From: Exophiala sp. HKRS030
Taxonomy: Eukaryota > Ascomycota > Eurotiomycetes > Chaetothyriales > Herpotrichiellaceae
Direction of reading: 5' to 3'
DNA: 64,000 nucleotides
NCBI GenBank assembly: GCA_023897205.1
Contig: JAHWDD010000005.1
Location: 1,302,001 to 1,366,000, forward strand
The position numbers and the translations under genes are program-made. Position 1 is the stretch's first letter; every line of letters starts with the position of its first letter. The notes under the pieces were generated by a model that saw only the letters and a list, made by a program, of their open reading frames with translations, was not told where the DNA came from and made no database searches. Shown here one piece after another: positions 31,273-42,330 of the stretch.

Positions 31273-33206
31273 CTTTGGCAACAAAACGGTCAAGGATCAA
31301 GGGAGTGACAGGTATACGGGGTTTATATAAAGAAAAGGAATGACGAGTCCGCAGATGCAAATGCAGGTATGGTGTGTGTTGTATGAAGGAATGGACGCAA
31401 GATAAATGCTGGGTTTTATCGGCTGCAAAGAATGAATGACCGCTGCGAGACAAAGGACGACACAAGTCACTCGACCCTCCACGCCGGAGGTGAGGTTCTT
31501 GTATAAAAAGTGATCAGCAGGTACTGGTACATGACAGGGAAAGGGGTGGATCTTGGACGCGGGCCAGATGTGGCCCGCTTTCCATGGGTTTACCCGATTC
31601 GAAGACATGTCTTTCAACGCGTCCTGCAGGACTGCACGGATGCATTTTCGCCCTGGACAAGCAAATGGAGATGGACTCGGATGGATGTCAGAAGTGCTCC
31701 ATAGAGGATGACGCGCGTGAACTCCAACCTCGCGACTTTGCGGATCGTGCAGAGGAGATTGTAGTAAAAGGGGTGGCCACATGTCCCTGAGCTGGTATGT
31801 TTGTAGTATGTGCGGGTCAGGGAGGTGTGGTACTCGTAGTTAGTGACTTGTTCACACACAGAAGGCTCCTTTTGCAAGGGTTCCAATTCCCCTGGGAGGT
31901 ACAAAATACATGGTACCTGGGATGTGAATGGTTCAAGAGACGCTGATTAAGGGCGTGCTTAGCAGCACTTGCGATAGATCTGCATCTCAGGATCTTGTGC
32001 CGACCGGGTGTCCGGGTGTGCTGAGAACGGAGAGACTCTTGTCAAGGCTCGCTTGAAACGTGGCTGGGAGAAGTCACTGCATGCATGTCCGCCAACATGA
32101 AACTCGATGTTGAACCCGCAGCGCTGATAGGCTGGAACGTGGAGTGCGCTGCAGCTGGGGAGCATGGACCAGTGGGTTTTTTGGTAGGGAAGAAAAAGGA
32201 GGAGGCAAAAGAAGGGGCTTCCAAGGCGCGTCTATCAAATGTCGGCATTGAGCCAATTGGCTGTGAGATTTGTGTGGTCACGTGCAAGGCTAGGGCAGCA
32301 ATCAGCCCCGAGGTTGTTTCAGACAAGTACATGCATGTAGACGGCGGGGGGGAGCAGTCGAGTCGCTCAGGAGAGGTGGGAATTATTAGCAAACGCTCCT
32401 GTCATTGAAACTATACCACCAAATGAGATTCTCCGTACGTGAAAAGATGACTACTGCGAAGTGTGTTCTGCTCTGTATGTGTGGATGAACCTATCGAAGC
32501 CCATCGGTTGGACACTTACGAGTAGTAGGTGCATTACTCTCTCTCTCGTCTGGACTTCAGTGATCTAATTACCTGGCTCCAGAAAGGCGAGCAGACGGAA
32601 TTTCGGCATCGATAACTAGTTGGCTCTGGCAGATATATATTTCAATCTGAACTGGGTCCGCGTTGACATACTGTAGTTCCACGGGTCGCAGGACATGGTC
32701 GCGATCGAGCTGCCACAACCTCAACCTCTTTGTTGCACAAGTCTGCATTCCAACCGACGACATACTGGGTATACTCCTCATCATGTCATTGCATTCTCTA
32801 ATACATGAAGGGCAATAATAAACCAAGCCTAACTATAAGACCTTTGGTGGAGTGCCAGACCCCTTGCTCAATGCATTGCAGCTCAACATGGTCCCTGCCT
32901 TATCTGTGCATCTGCGACCCTTGACTGTTTGCTCGACGACGAGTAGGTACCCCTAATTCCGGTCCAAACGCAGGGAGAGCCTCCGTAGCAAGGTCTGCAG
33001 AATACTGTTCTTCCAAAGCAGGATCAATAGCAGTGGACCTCCCACCGTAATGTCGAGAAAGTCTCACAGGCACAGGACTCATCAGCCACATCTGCCAAAA
33101 GAGCAATCTCGGTGGTTCTGTGATATTTCCATGGCGTGTGCTAACCTAGCTGATTCTGGCCAGGAAGCTCTCAGAAGCACCAAATATTCCGACACATATC
33201 GTCATT
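31273..33206. other. 1.9-kb intergenic region
   Basis: 5' flank of GH16 and 3' flank of TFIIS. Overlapping ORFs near 32042-32408 on opposite strands have no recognisable content. No gene supported. Confidence 0.45.
31323..31330 (-). promoter_or_regulatory. TATA-like element of GH16 gene
   Basis: TTATATAA lies about 50 bp upstream of the GH16 start codon on the coding strand, a plausible core-promoter TATA box for an inducible secreted enzyme. Confidence 0.45.
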
Positions 33207-34124
33207 TCAAGAGAACTTCCACCTATTGCCACAGTTCAAACATTCGCAGAACGTCGTCATCGGCTCATCAGCACTCCTTGTCTGAGCTTGCGAATAGCTG
33301 ACCTTCTTCTGGTGACACTTGCCACACTCGAGACTCGTACTGACACTCTTCTCCTCTTGTGCAACCATGGCCTTGTCCATATTTTCCTTTGCAATCTTAC
33401 GGTCTTCCTCCCGTTGCTGCTGGGATTTCATTTCCTCATGGCTCATTGTAACGAATCTGGCAGCTGAGATCTCCCCGTTAAGGATTCGTTTGCGCAGACC
33501 CGGATTTGACTTATTCTTGAGGTTCTGATATAGCGAGCGCATCTTCTCCTTGTACACGGCTGATGCAGAAGAGCCTTTCGCTTCGGGGAGGTTCAGAGCG
33601 GCGGATTCAACTTGTTGTGCGAGGTCAAGGATGTGCTTCGTCGGGAGCTCGGAACCGAGACACAGTCCATCATAGATCAGACCAATGCAATTGTTCCGCG
33701 CCGAATCATTTGTGATCTCATCTCGACGGACTTTATCAGCTTTCCAATTCCGCTTGTCTGGAGCGACGCCCGGGCTGGCAGCTTTCGGTGTTGGTGTCCC
33801 AGCTTTTGGTGCGGGAGAGCTTGTGCCATTCGTTCGCGCGCCAACGGGGGTAGATGTGCCACTTGCTAATTTCTGCTCGTTGACCACATGCCTCCATCTG
33901 CTGATTATTTCGGAGGCCAGTTGCCCTACTTGTGGGTCAAGGTTGGGAATACTCTTGACCTTGTTCACGACCTTGCCAATACTGGTTGCTCTTAATAGTT
34001 CTTCGCTTGGCCTGACATTTGCTTTTAAATCGCGCAATATGGTCAATATATTTTCTGACGGTTCTTTGGCAGCTATGGCCTTTTGCAAGGCAGAACCTTT
34101 CGAGAGAACTTCTCGTCGATCCAT
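33207..34124 (-). CDS. dst1: Transcription elongation factor S-II (TFIIS)
   Basis: Single exon, 305 aa, full family length. An N-terminal LW/TFIIS-N helical bundle is at 1-80, and a Ser/Thr/Pro/Ala linker at 88-122. The central Pol II-binding domain is at about 128-240 (RRDEITNDSARNNCIGLIYDGL region). The C-terminal zinc ribbon has Cys267, Cys270, Cys295 and Cys298. The invariant acidic hairpin RSADEPMTTF (283-292) carries Asp285-Glu286, which enter the RNA polymerase II funnel and stimulate cleavage of backtracked transcripts. All functional residues are intact. It acts in the nucleus. The next gene upstream (fumarate reductase) is on the same strand, 0.9 kb away. Confidence 0.96.
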   Translation of the reverse strand: MDRREVLSKGSALQKAIAAKEPSENILTILRDLKANVRPSEELLRATSIGKVVNKVKSIPNLDPQVGQLASEIISRWRHVVNEQKLASGTSTPVGARTNGTSSPAPKAGTPTPKAASPGVAPDKRNWKADKVRRDEITNDSARNNCIGLIYDGLCLGSELPTKHILDLAQQVESAALNLPEAKGSSASAVYKEKMRSLYQNLKNKSNPGLRKRILNGEISAARFVTMSHEEMKSQQQREEDRKIAKENMDKAMVAQEEKSVSTSLECGKCHQKKVSYSQAQTRSADEPMTTFCECLNCGNRWKFS

Positions 34125-35006
34125 AGTGGTAAGGGAGGAAATAGAAGAATATCAAGGTGTGGTAGTATGAGAAGAGAGAAGGGAGGGGATGCCGTTGCGT
34201 CCGGTCTCGTCTTTATATTCCAGTCGTGGCAAGTCTTCGTCTGAAAGGAAAAGCACGGTTAGCACATCAGCTAGACACAATGAATTGTCCACATGCCAAT
34301 CAACGGCAGCACCCAGGTACGTGATGAGCGAGGCGATTTTACTGCCTCCCGGCATAAGCGTCAGGTTTGTGTGGTACGAGACATGAGACTGCGTTCTTTG
34401 TATGGTCGCGTGCGTGTTAGGCAGGTAGGTTGGTGAAGGACATGTTTGTCGCAAGCACAGTTTGGCAGGCAAAGTGAGGAATCGCAGTTGCAAGGGTCCT
34501 TACCAATATCAATGATCCTGTGTTCAAAGTCCAAAGTACCTGATGGAAGCGCGAAGTCAGATCACAGCGCCGAAAGATAAACGTGTGAGATCAATAGAGG
34601 GAGGTTCGGCATGAGGCTCTGTCGTGGTCAAAGACAGGCAAATGATGTGGAATTCCGATTGTCGCGAGAGAGAAAACGCGGCACAATGACTAATGAGCTC
34701 AGCCACAGTTTTCAGCCACAGCACACGTGTGTGGCGTCACATCAAAACCCACACCAACAATCAGGTACTACTTGAAGAGCTGGCTGTATTTGACAAATTC
34801 ACCACCCACCGAGATTCATGAGTAAATGAGTATTACCAGTATGCGACACTTGTTAAATTCAAATGATATCAAGACTCGGAGTTGTAGTGTGAAATATATT
34901 TTATTCCCTCCTTAAGGGAAAGGATGACCTGCTCATGATACAGTAATACTCCATGCTTCTCAAATCTTTCATCCAAAACGATATATGAAGCACGCGGCTC
35001 AGATGT
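34125..35006. other. Intergenic, TFIIS promoter side
   Basis: 882 bp between tandem minus-strand genes. A 113-codon minus ORF (34152-34493) directly upstream of TFIIS is probably leader or chance. No other signal. Confidence 0.45.
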
Positions 35007-37129
35007 TTAGTACTCTAGTCGGACTTCTTGTCCCTTTACGCGACCAATGACAATGTCGGCAGCATATTTCGGAATGACCTCGTCATCGTGAAGCATCTCG
35101 AATTCTAATCTCATGTTAGTGTGATAGCTTGAGGACGGTACGGCGGTGAGACTCACCTTCTGTTGCATCTTTGCCCATGTGGCTGAACAATGCTTGAGGA
35201 CCACCGGGATGCTCGTCCAGCCAGTTGGTCACATCCATCACAACACCCTTGACAGCGATCCAAAGGTCGTCCTTCTTGTTGTGCTTGGCAACCTCTTCCA
35301 GAGAGTATTCCTTCTCTGGGACCTTGAAGTTGCTGATATCGTTGGTGTCCTTCTTCTTGGCAGGATCCTGGCTCTTGTTGCCATCCATCACGGGAGCAGC
35401 GCTTCTTTGAGACTGCTGTTCGATTGGGGCGCCACCTGCCGAGGCCGACGCTCCTGATGCACCACTGCCCCATTCTACAGAGACCTTACCAGGAGTGCTG
35501 GGATCAATGTGCAGTGAGATCTGACCAAGACGTTGAGAAGCACCAGTCGCACCACCGGCTGTTAGTTTCTGGAATAGATATTGAGATGCCGAAGCACCAG
35601 CAACACGACCATACACCACACAGCCAAGCAGCGAGGAACCACCCAATCGATTGGCGCCGTGAACACCACCAGCCAACTCGCCGCAAGCGAAAAGAGCCTC
35701 GAAGGGCTTCTTGTCGTGGTTCAGAACCTGGGCCTTGTCGTTGATCTCCATACCACCCATGGTGAAGTGAAGAACAGGTTCCATCAGAGCCACATGGAAC
35801 GTGTCATTGATGTCCAGAGGCATGTTGTGGAAGTACTTCTTGTTCCAAATGTCCTTCTTCTTGCCTGCGGCAATGTCGTTGTAGGACTTGAATTCTGCGT
35901 CAAGGGCTTTCTCTCCACAGCCGATTTCCTTTGCCAGTTCTTTGCCAGTCATCTTCTTCATCAACCCACGGCCAGAGTAATGGCGAGTGTGGAAGTCAAG
36001 CACGTTGGAAGCCTTTGAGTTAAGAATCAAGCGGATGGGCCACTTGCCCTTCTCCTTCTCTTCCCACATCTTGCCTGAGACGTAGTCACGGTGGCCCAGG
36101 TCGTCACAGAAGCGCTTGCCATCGCTGTTTATGAGGATACCACCTTCACCTCGAAGGGCTTCAGCGGCCAAGAACTTCCACTTCGAGCCGGGGTCTTTCG
36201 GATCGACCAAACCAGTAGGATGGACCTGGACTTTGTCCATGTCAATATCATTGGCACCGATTGCCATCAGCATCTTGTGGCCGTCACCAGTGGCATGGGT
36301 GCCGTTGGTGGACGAGAGGTTGAAGGTGTCGGGTCTGTGTTTCTTCAAAAGCGAAGTCTCGCTGAAGTCGGCAGCATAGCCACCAGTAGCAAGCACCACT
36401 ACGCCGTCAACGGAGTGCGTCTCGCCACCGAACTCATATTTGAGACCAGTGATCAGGTTTCCTTCTTTGTTCAGCGACGTGACTTTGGCCTTTTTGATGA
36501 CCTGAACTCTTTCCGGGTCTGATTCGCAGAGTTCTTCAAGCCTCTGCATCAGAGCGTAGGTGATGGCCATTCCGGGGAATTTGGCATCGTGGCCACGGTG
36601 GGTTCGGGGGAAAGAGTGTCCACTAGCCACCATGTCAGCATTGGTCTCTTGAAATATGAAAGCGGTCCTACCCTAGCCGAGAAACGAGTGTGAGGTCGAG
36701 GTTGAAGACATCCTGCAGCCATTCGACGGCGGCGGCGGATTGATACGTAAGGACTCGGATTAGATCTGGTCTCGCCTTGTCACGGGCTGATTTCAAGGTA
36801 TCTTCGTAGAACTGCTTGACGCTATCTTGAATGCCCAGGTCGACTTGCGTTCGTGTCAGCGCGCCATTGATACCGGAGGTGGCCTTGGTTGAGTTTCCAC
36901 CGAAGAAGCCTGGAGTGGCGTTAGAGCGCAGTTTGGCGCCGCGGAAGATCAGACAACTTACTGTTCTTGTCGAGAACAAGAACACTGCCACCGTTCAGGT
37001 ACACAGTATGCGCTGCACTGAGGCCGGACACTATAAATCGAGGTCAGCGAGTTGCGCGCGATGAGAGACATAAACAGAGGGAGAATGCTTACAGCCGCCA
37101 CCAACGACAATAACACGTGGGGGAGTCAT
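35007..37129 (-). CDS. FAD-dependent fumarate reductase fused to cytochrome b5 domain
   Basis: Five exons: 37093-37129, 36962-37030, 36672-36909, 35157-36622 and 35007-35104 (introns 49-62 nt), giving 635 aa. The short first exon carries MTPPRVIVVGGG, completing the dinucleotide-binding motif GGGLSGLSAAHT. The flavoprotein body includes FFGGNSTKATSGING, RLGGHSFPRTH, HTTMGG-like HFTMGGMEI and ELAGGVHGANRLGGSSLL, matching Osm1/Frd1-type soluble fumarate reductases. These oxidise FADH2/NADH-derived electrons onto fumarate and support redox balance and anaerobic ER or mitochondrial folding. After a Ser/Ala/Gln linker at about 470-520, a cytochrome b5 domain follows with the heme motif DEHPGG and a second ligand in MLHDDE. 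No N-terminal targeting signal precedes the Rossmann motif, suggesting a cytosolic enzyme. Confidence 0.92.
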
Positions 37130-39203
37130 CTTTGAGAACTAACAAAGACTGGTGTCGGCAAAGGATGGGAAAGGTATTCGTCTCGTGGAAGTAGATGGGA
37201 GAGAGGAGGAAGAACGACGGTTGAGTATTTGAAGTCAATGGAGGATCGGATCACCTGGTCAGTGATTCGAAGGGGTGTCCTGAACGACAGAAGCCAAAAG
37301 CACTTGTCAACGCCGACACTTGCTACGATACCTACCGCGGCTAATGGACCTCGGCTCGTGTGTTGAATGCGCAATACAAGTTGTCTGACTGGTGCCCACA
37401 AGCCGAAAGTCGCTGCCAACTGGAGGAATGGCTTAGTGCCCGATTTCGCACGGGGAGGATTTCAACTGGGAGTTGCGAGAATACTGGAAATGATCCTTGG
37501 AGTGAAAAGGGTTCCTTATTATACAGAAACAAACTCAAGACTCTCCTTGAGCTTCATCGTCAATGTCACCGACGCTTCAGTCGCCGTGTTATGAGTATTG
37601 GTGGGATATTACCAGCACCCAGTCCTAGAGCCCTCGCTCTTCACTCCGCGAAAAGAGACTTGGGGGCACTCTTTAGGCACTTCTCCATAATCTGTGGGCT
37701 TATAGCGACACCCGCGTTACCCCCCAAAATGCCTGCAGACCACCAGACCAGTCGGTATTTTGGTATTACAAGTCATTGAAATACACCATTACGGAACTCC
37801 TCCGTAGGCTCCGACCCCCACGGGCCGGTACTTCCGACTCGCACTTCACAAAAATATTCACATGTCTTTCTTCTCGTCCTCTCCCTTGCCGCTTTGGCGC
37901 CTGGCACTTTGTCGTCTGGCCAATGAACCTACTAATGCTCTCCTCTCCCTCCCCCTGGGGCGAAGACAGAATCCGGGGCATGTGAAAGTAGCATGGGTAC
38001 TCGTACAGGTGGTCTCCACGAAACGAAACACATGACGGATGACATTGCAGCTCACAAGACCACTCTAACCATTTCTATGTCATTGATTGGTTTCCAAAGA
38101 AGAACCACGTATTTGTATAGAAGAATAGTCCGTACACCGAAAGGGTATCATCTCTTCCGCCAGTTGATTCCAACGCCTTGGCTATCAGAGCCATGTAAAT
38201 ATTCCCTCAAAACGCCAAACATGTCACATACTCTTCATATTCTTCATATCATGGCGCCGTAATCGCCAGGCAGGTGTTGCATCCTGGGACAACACTCTCC
38301 CTTCCACAAAATATGTATTATTGAATTTTGAAACCTCTGCAATGCCGAAAACGGCCGGCTGGATTGACCACTCCAAATGCAACGCATTATGGTCTGAATA
38401 TGCAGGTGATTGTTATATCAGGTATGTCAAGGACTGTCGGAGATGGGCAGTCAAAAGTGTGGGTGTTGAATTGTCCCGTCAAATATGTGCGGGCTCTGAT
38501 CATGATGCCTTGCGCGTGTCTCTGTGGGTTTTATTCGGTGAGTTCAAGTTGGACGAGGTGGATTGTCGCGATAACAGAGACGCATCTGAAGAAGTTCGCA
38601 AGCTTAATGTCGATGATGATGATGACGATGACGACGACTGCGAAGACCGAAGTTCTTGTGGTAGCCTGCTCTCATTCGACGGCTCTTTATAGAACATGGT
38701 GAACCGGAGAGTTTGGTATCTCATGATGCAATGGTGCTCGGGTCGCTCGTCTGGGAGAAAGAGGGGTTCGGATACAAGCCACTCTGAAGTCAGTGACACT
38801 CAGGTTCGACTGGTGAAAGAAAGACTCGAAATGAAAGAGGACAACGAAATGGGAAGCAATGAACAAAGTCTGTAGGTTCCCATTCCCGCTGGTGGGGAGA
38901 TGGTCTGGTATATGTAACAAACCTGTATCTCATGGTCATCAGTTCCATGGCCCGTGAGGCGCAGAGAAGTGAGGACAATGGGCCATGCCGGGATCACGAT
39001 GACGCTCTGCTATTTGCGGAGAAGGACGACGACAAGAAGCTAGCGAAAATACGGGAGTCTTGTAAGGAAGAAATCGGGATGTTGTTGGAATTTTTGCGTA
39101 TGCATCACGTGATGTTTCTAATTAATCGGATCTCCGGTGAGGACTGCGATAATAGCACATATTGTTCTGGGTTGATATTGATATTAAACGGACTTCGTGC
39201 ATC
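37130..39203. other. 2.1-kb intergenic region
   Basis: Between the fumarate reductase start and the 3' end of the reductase gene. No gene supported. A GAT/GAC trinucleotide tract yields a poly-Asp or poly-Ser pseudo-ORF. Confidence 0.45.
38612..38638. repeat. GAT/GAC trinucleotide microsatellite
   Basis: About nine GAT/GAC units. Reading it in two frames produces the acidic and poly-Ser ORFs nearby, which are not believed. Confidence 0.85.
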
Positions 39204-40253
39204 TCACATTTCAGGAAATGCCCACCCCAGCGTTGCGTCGCGGATACTGTCTTCCAGGCTAGTCCACCCAACTCTACCGAATCGCTTGACGATCTCTTCG
39301 GCTCTACCATTGGCGACTTTGCTCAGATCTCTGCCAAGGTCAGGAATGTCATCTATGAATTGATGCGTCGGGTATAGCTTTCGGAAGATGGCCAGAATGT
39401 CATTCCAGTTGAATGGATGAGCAAAATCAATCAGTCGCTCGCTGTCGACGTCGGGGTAGATCAGTGCCCCGACGTGCACCCTGGCAGTATCTTGCACGTT
39501 GACATAGTATTGAGGTGGGTTGAACGCCAGCTTCTCGTTGCCTTTGAATCCGTCCCATACTGCCTTGACCCATCCGACCGTACTAGGGGTCCCTTGATGT
39601 TCAAGCGACAACACCACGCCGATATTGGCATTGGGCAAGACGGTGTTGAGAACGAACCCAGGCTTGTTCTCCTCCATCCACTTCCAAGCCGCCTGCTCAC
39701 TCTGAGTCTTGCTTGCCGAATACACGTCAAGCTTGCGCTGTTCGCCTTCGTATGGCGGTGGAGCCCAGGCCGCCTTGACAGCTTCGTTGTTCCATGTCCT
39801 GTCATCAATGACAAACTCGACATTTGGCACTGGACTAGCGGCAGCTGTTGAGGAGGATGTCATTACGACGCGCGTTATCAAGGGCTCTTTGGCCGCCGCC
39901 TTCAAGGCATTGAGAGCGCCATTGACGACCATTGGGACAGCTTCATTTGGGTCATACGATTGCATCACCGGTGTTGCCAGATGGATTACACCTGATGCTC
40001 CTTGGACCGCGTTGTCAAATGCTCCTGGATCAGCCATCTGCTGCACCTCGGTGACTTCGAATTTTCCCGGACCATACTTGGCGCTGAAATATCCAATCAT
40101 CCATTCGGCTCTCTTGGTGTTTCTGACTGTGCCTCTGACCTGGTAGCCGCCAAGCAGAAGCTGGTCAACCACGTGGCTGGCGATGAAGCCATTTGCTCCG
40201 GTCACAACTACCAGAGCGCCCGGAAGAATAGCAAGATTCTCTGCTGAAGGCAT
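39204..40253 (-). CDS. NAD(P)-dependent epimerase/ketoreductase (Gre2/dihydroflavonol reductase-like)
   Basis: Single exon, 349 aa. It is an extended short-chain dehydrogenase: nucleotide-binding GANGFIA at 19-25 after strand ALVVVT, catalytic Ser around 133-135 (MTSSST) and the YxxxK pair Tyr178/Lys182 in VYSASK. The overall pattern (GVIHLATPV, NTVLPNANIG, YVNVQDTARVHVGALI) matches fungal Gre2-type methylglyoxal/aldehyde reductases and plant DFR relatives that reduce carbonyls with NADPH. Substrate unknown. The start MPSAEN at 40253 is chosen over one 14 codons upstream because the Rossmann strand begins soon after it. About 2.1 kb upstream, on the other strand, lies a transcription-factor-like gene. 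Confidence 0.9.
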   Translation of the reverse strand: MPSAENLAILPGALVVVTGANGFIASHVVDQLLLGGYQVRGTVRNTKRAEWMIGYFSAKYGPGKFEVTEVQQMADPGAFDNAVQGASGVIHLATPVMQSYDPNEAVPMVVNGALNALKAAAKEPLITRVVMTSSSTAAASPVPNVEFVIDDRTWNNEAVKAAWAPPPYEGEQRKLDVYSASKTQSEQAAWKWMEENKPGFVLNTVLPNANIGVVLSLEHQGTPSTVGWVKAVWDGFKGNEKLAFNPPQYYVNVQDTARVHVGALIYPDVDSERLIDFAHPFNWNDILAIFRKLYPTHQFIDDIPDLGRDLSKVANGRAEEIVKRFGRVGWTSLEDSIRDATLGWAFPEM

Positions 40254-42330
40254 GTTGTCGATACGGAACTTCTTACCAGCACGTTTTAAGAGCACGAGCG
40301 CAGCCGTTTCGATCTCGAAGGTGCTCTGCCCCTCAGTAATCAGCTCACTTCGCTTCTTTAAATACCTCTGCCAGGGATGTAGCCCGCCGTCAGTGACATG
40401 TTATTGATGACCCAGCATATGACTCTTGACTTTCAAGAGGAGGCTTTCGGCCAGCCATCCTTGCCCTGCCTTGCTATACTGCTCAGGGTTCGTGGCGCTC
40501 CTTGCAGCCAATTGCATGGAAAGAAACATTTTCTCAGATTGGTTAGCGGGAATTACAACATGTACAAGGCTTTACACATAGCATCTGAGAAATGTAGTTG
40601 ACAGGTACGAATTGCAACCTCTGTATTGGGTACATATCGATTGCAGATACCCCCCAACACTCTTGGCCTTCGCTAGGACTTACTCCCTCCTGTCTTCCAT
40701 CCCCAGTCAGCAGACTCGCTCCGATGCCCGTCGTGTGGACAACGACAAGGCTGCCGACCAATGTAGCTTCTACTACATCCTTACCAAAACGCAATAAGTG
40801 TTCATCTTGCTCAGGTGTGGTATTCTCCCATAAGCCATTAGCGTAAAGACAAAGTGTGTTGTTTTCCCAAACTCGCTACCTGCGAACAAGGAAAGAAGTC
40901 TCGGTTCCACCTCTAGAGCTACCAATGTTATCATGTCTGCTTTCTTCCTCGGAGTCACTTTGACCTGTGGACACTGAGAGGCGAGAACAGAATCACAGCG
41001 GCGTCCGGCAGCACCTCCATCTTCGTTCATCACAATATCATCTTGCTCACCTCTCAATCCGTGTAGCATTGCTAGTTGGACTTCTTGAGTCGATGGCACT
41101 TCGGCCATCCTACCTACATCCAAGAAAGATTTTCGCCACAGTATATACGGTCCTCGGCTGGATGAAGCGGAACAAGTTTTGTCAGCACTGGTCTCCGTAC
41201 CCTGCAGACCCTCCCTCACTGAAAAGTCACAGGAATATTTCCCTTGGGTCGAATGGGACGTCTAATAGACATTCAAGAATCTCATGAGAACGAACGCACT
41301 GAGATATGACCATATCACACCAAGGATTCGTAAACCGCATTGGTGGAAGTCATGATCTTCCCAGAAGTCTTTGTCATCGAAGAGATCTAAAATCAACGCA
41401 TTTCCTGGCCTGGTGTTGAAGCCCTTAAATTTAACCAACATAATGAGCCGTCCTGTGTCGTGTTTGGATACATTTGACTTGCTTAGTAAAAAACATATTA
41501 TTCTCAATCATGGTGAATTGAGCGGAAAGCTTTTCAGTACTTGCATTAATACGCAGGATGAATTTCTCATCCTGGGCCTTGAGTCTCTCAGCTGTAAGTT
41601 TTTTCAAGTCATGCAGTAGCCTTGTTAGGAAAAGAATCTTGTTAAAGATCGAGTCGATGATAATGGGCGTCTCTAGAGACAGAGATGAGGGTTGAAGGCT
41701 TCTGCTGCACCAGCGTTGTCAGGTTTTGGCGTTTCGTTCTCATCAGGATTAGAATCGACAAGGTCGGTTCTGTCTGAGGCTACGAAATGAACAATCAGCA
41801 CACTTTAGCCAGATAAACAGAGTACACTTACGGCTTCCACAGAGGAAGGATAGAAGGCACGAAGGAAATGAATGGAAGAAGAAGTGGAGGGAGGAGGGTT
41901 GAAATATGGTGGTGGATCAATGTGGATTGACGATACAAATACATCGCCAGCCTCATCTTCTTCCCTCCATCACCGTTCACACCATTGCCCGAAATTAATT
42001 CGTATCGATCAGAGTGACACTGCAAAAGCCAATGAATCAGTGCACATCCAAGACACCGTTTCAGGAACAGAGACCTGCTTTCTTGTCCGCCACAATCGCT
42101 ACGCGAGATACTGTAATAAGTCAATGGTGCACGCTTATTCAGCAATGTGGCCACTCCCATTCACGATATATATCCCAGGTTAAGTCTGACAGCCAGCAAA
42201 GAATGAACACGAGCATTTGCGTCATAAGTAAAGCAACTACCAGGCTACTGTCGTCGGCTCTAAAACAGGATATCACATTGGATTTTGGACGACCCTCTCC
42301 CTCTTGGTAAGTGACGAGCGACGGTGAAAA
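40254..42330. other. 2.1-kb divergent intergenic region
   Basis: Between the reductase (-) and transcription-factor-like gene (+). No gene supported. ORFs at 40773-41219 (-), 40967-41287 (+) and 41872-42183 (+) show no motifs. A missing 5' exon of the downstream gene could lie in its right part. Confidence 0.4.

Noticed and set aside
38500..38799. Poly-Ser ORF
   Set aside because: Created by the GAT/GAC microsatellite read antisense.
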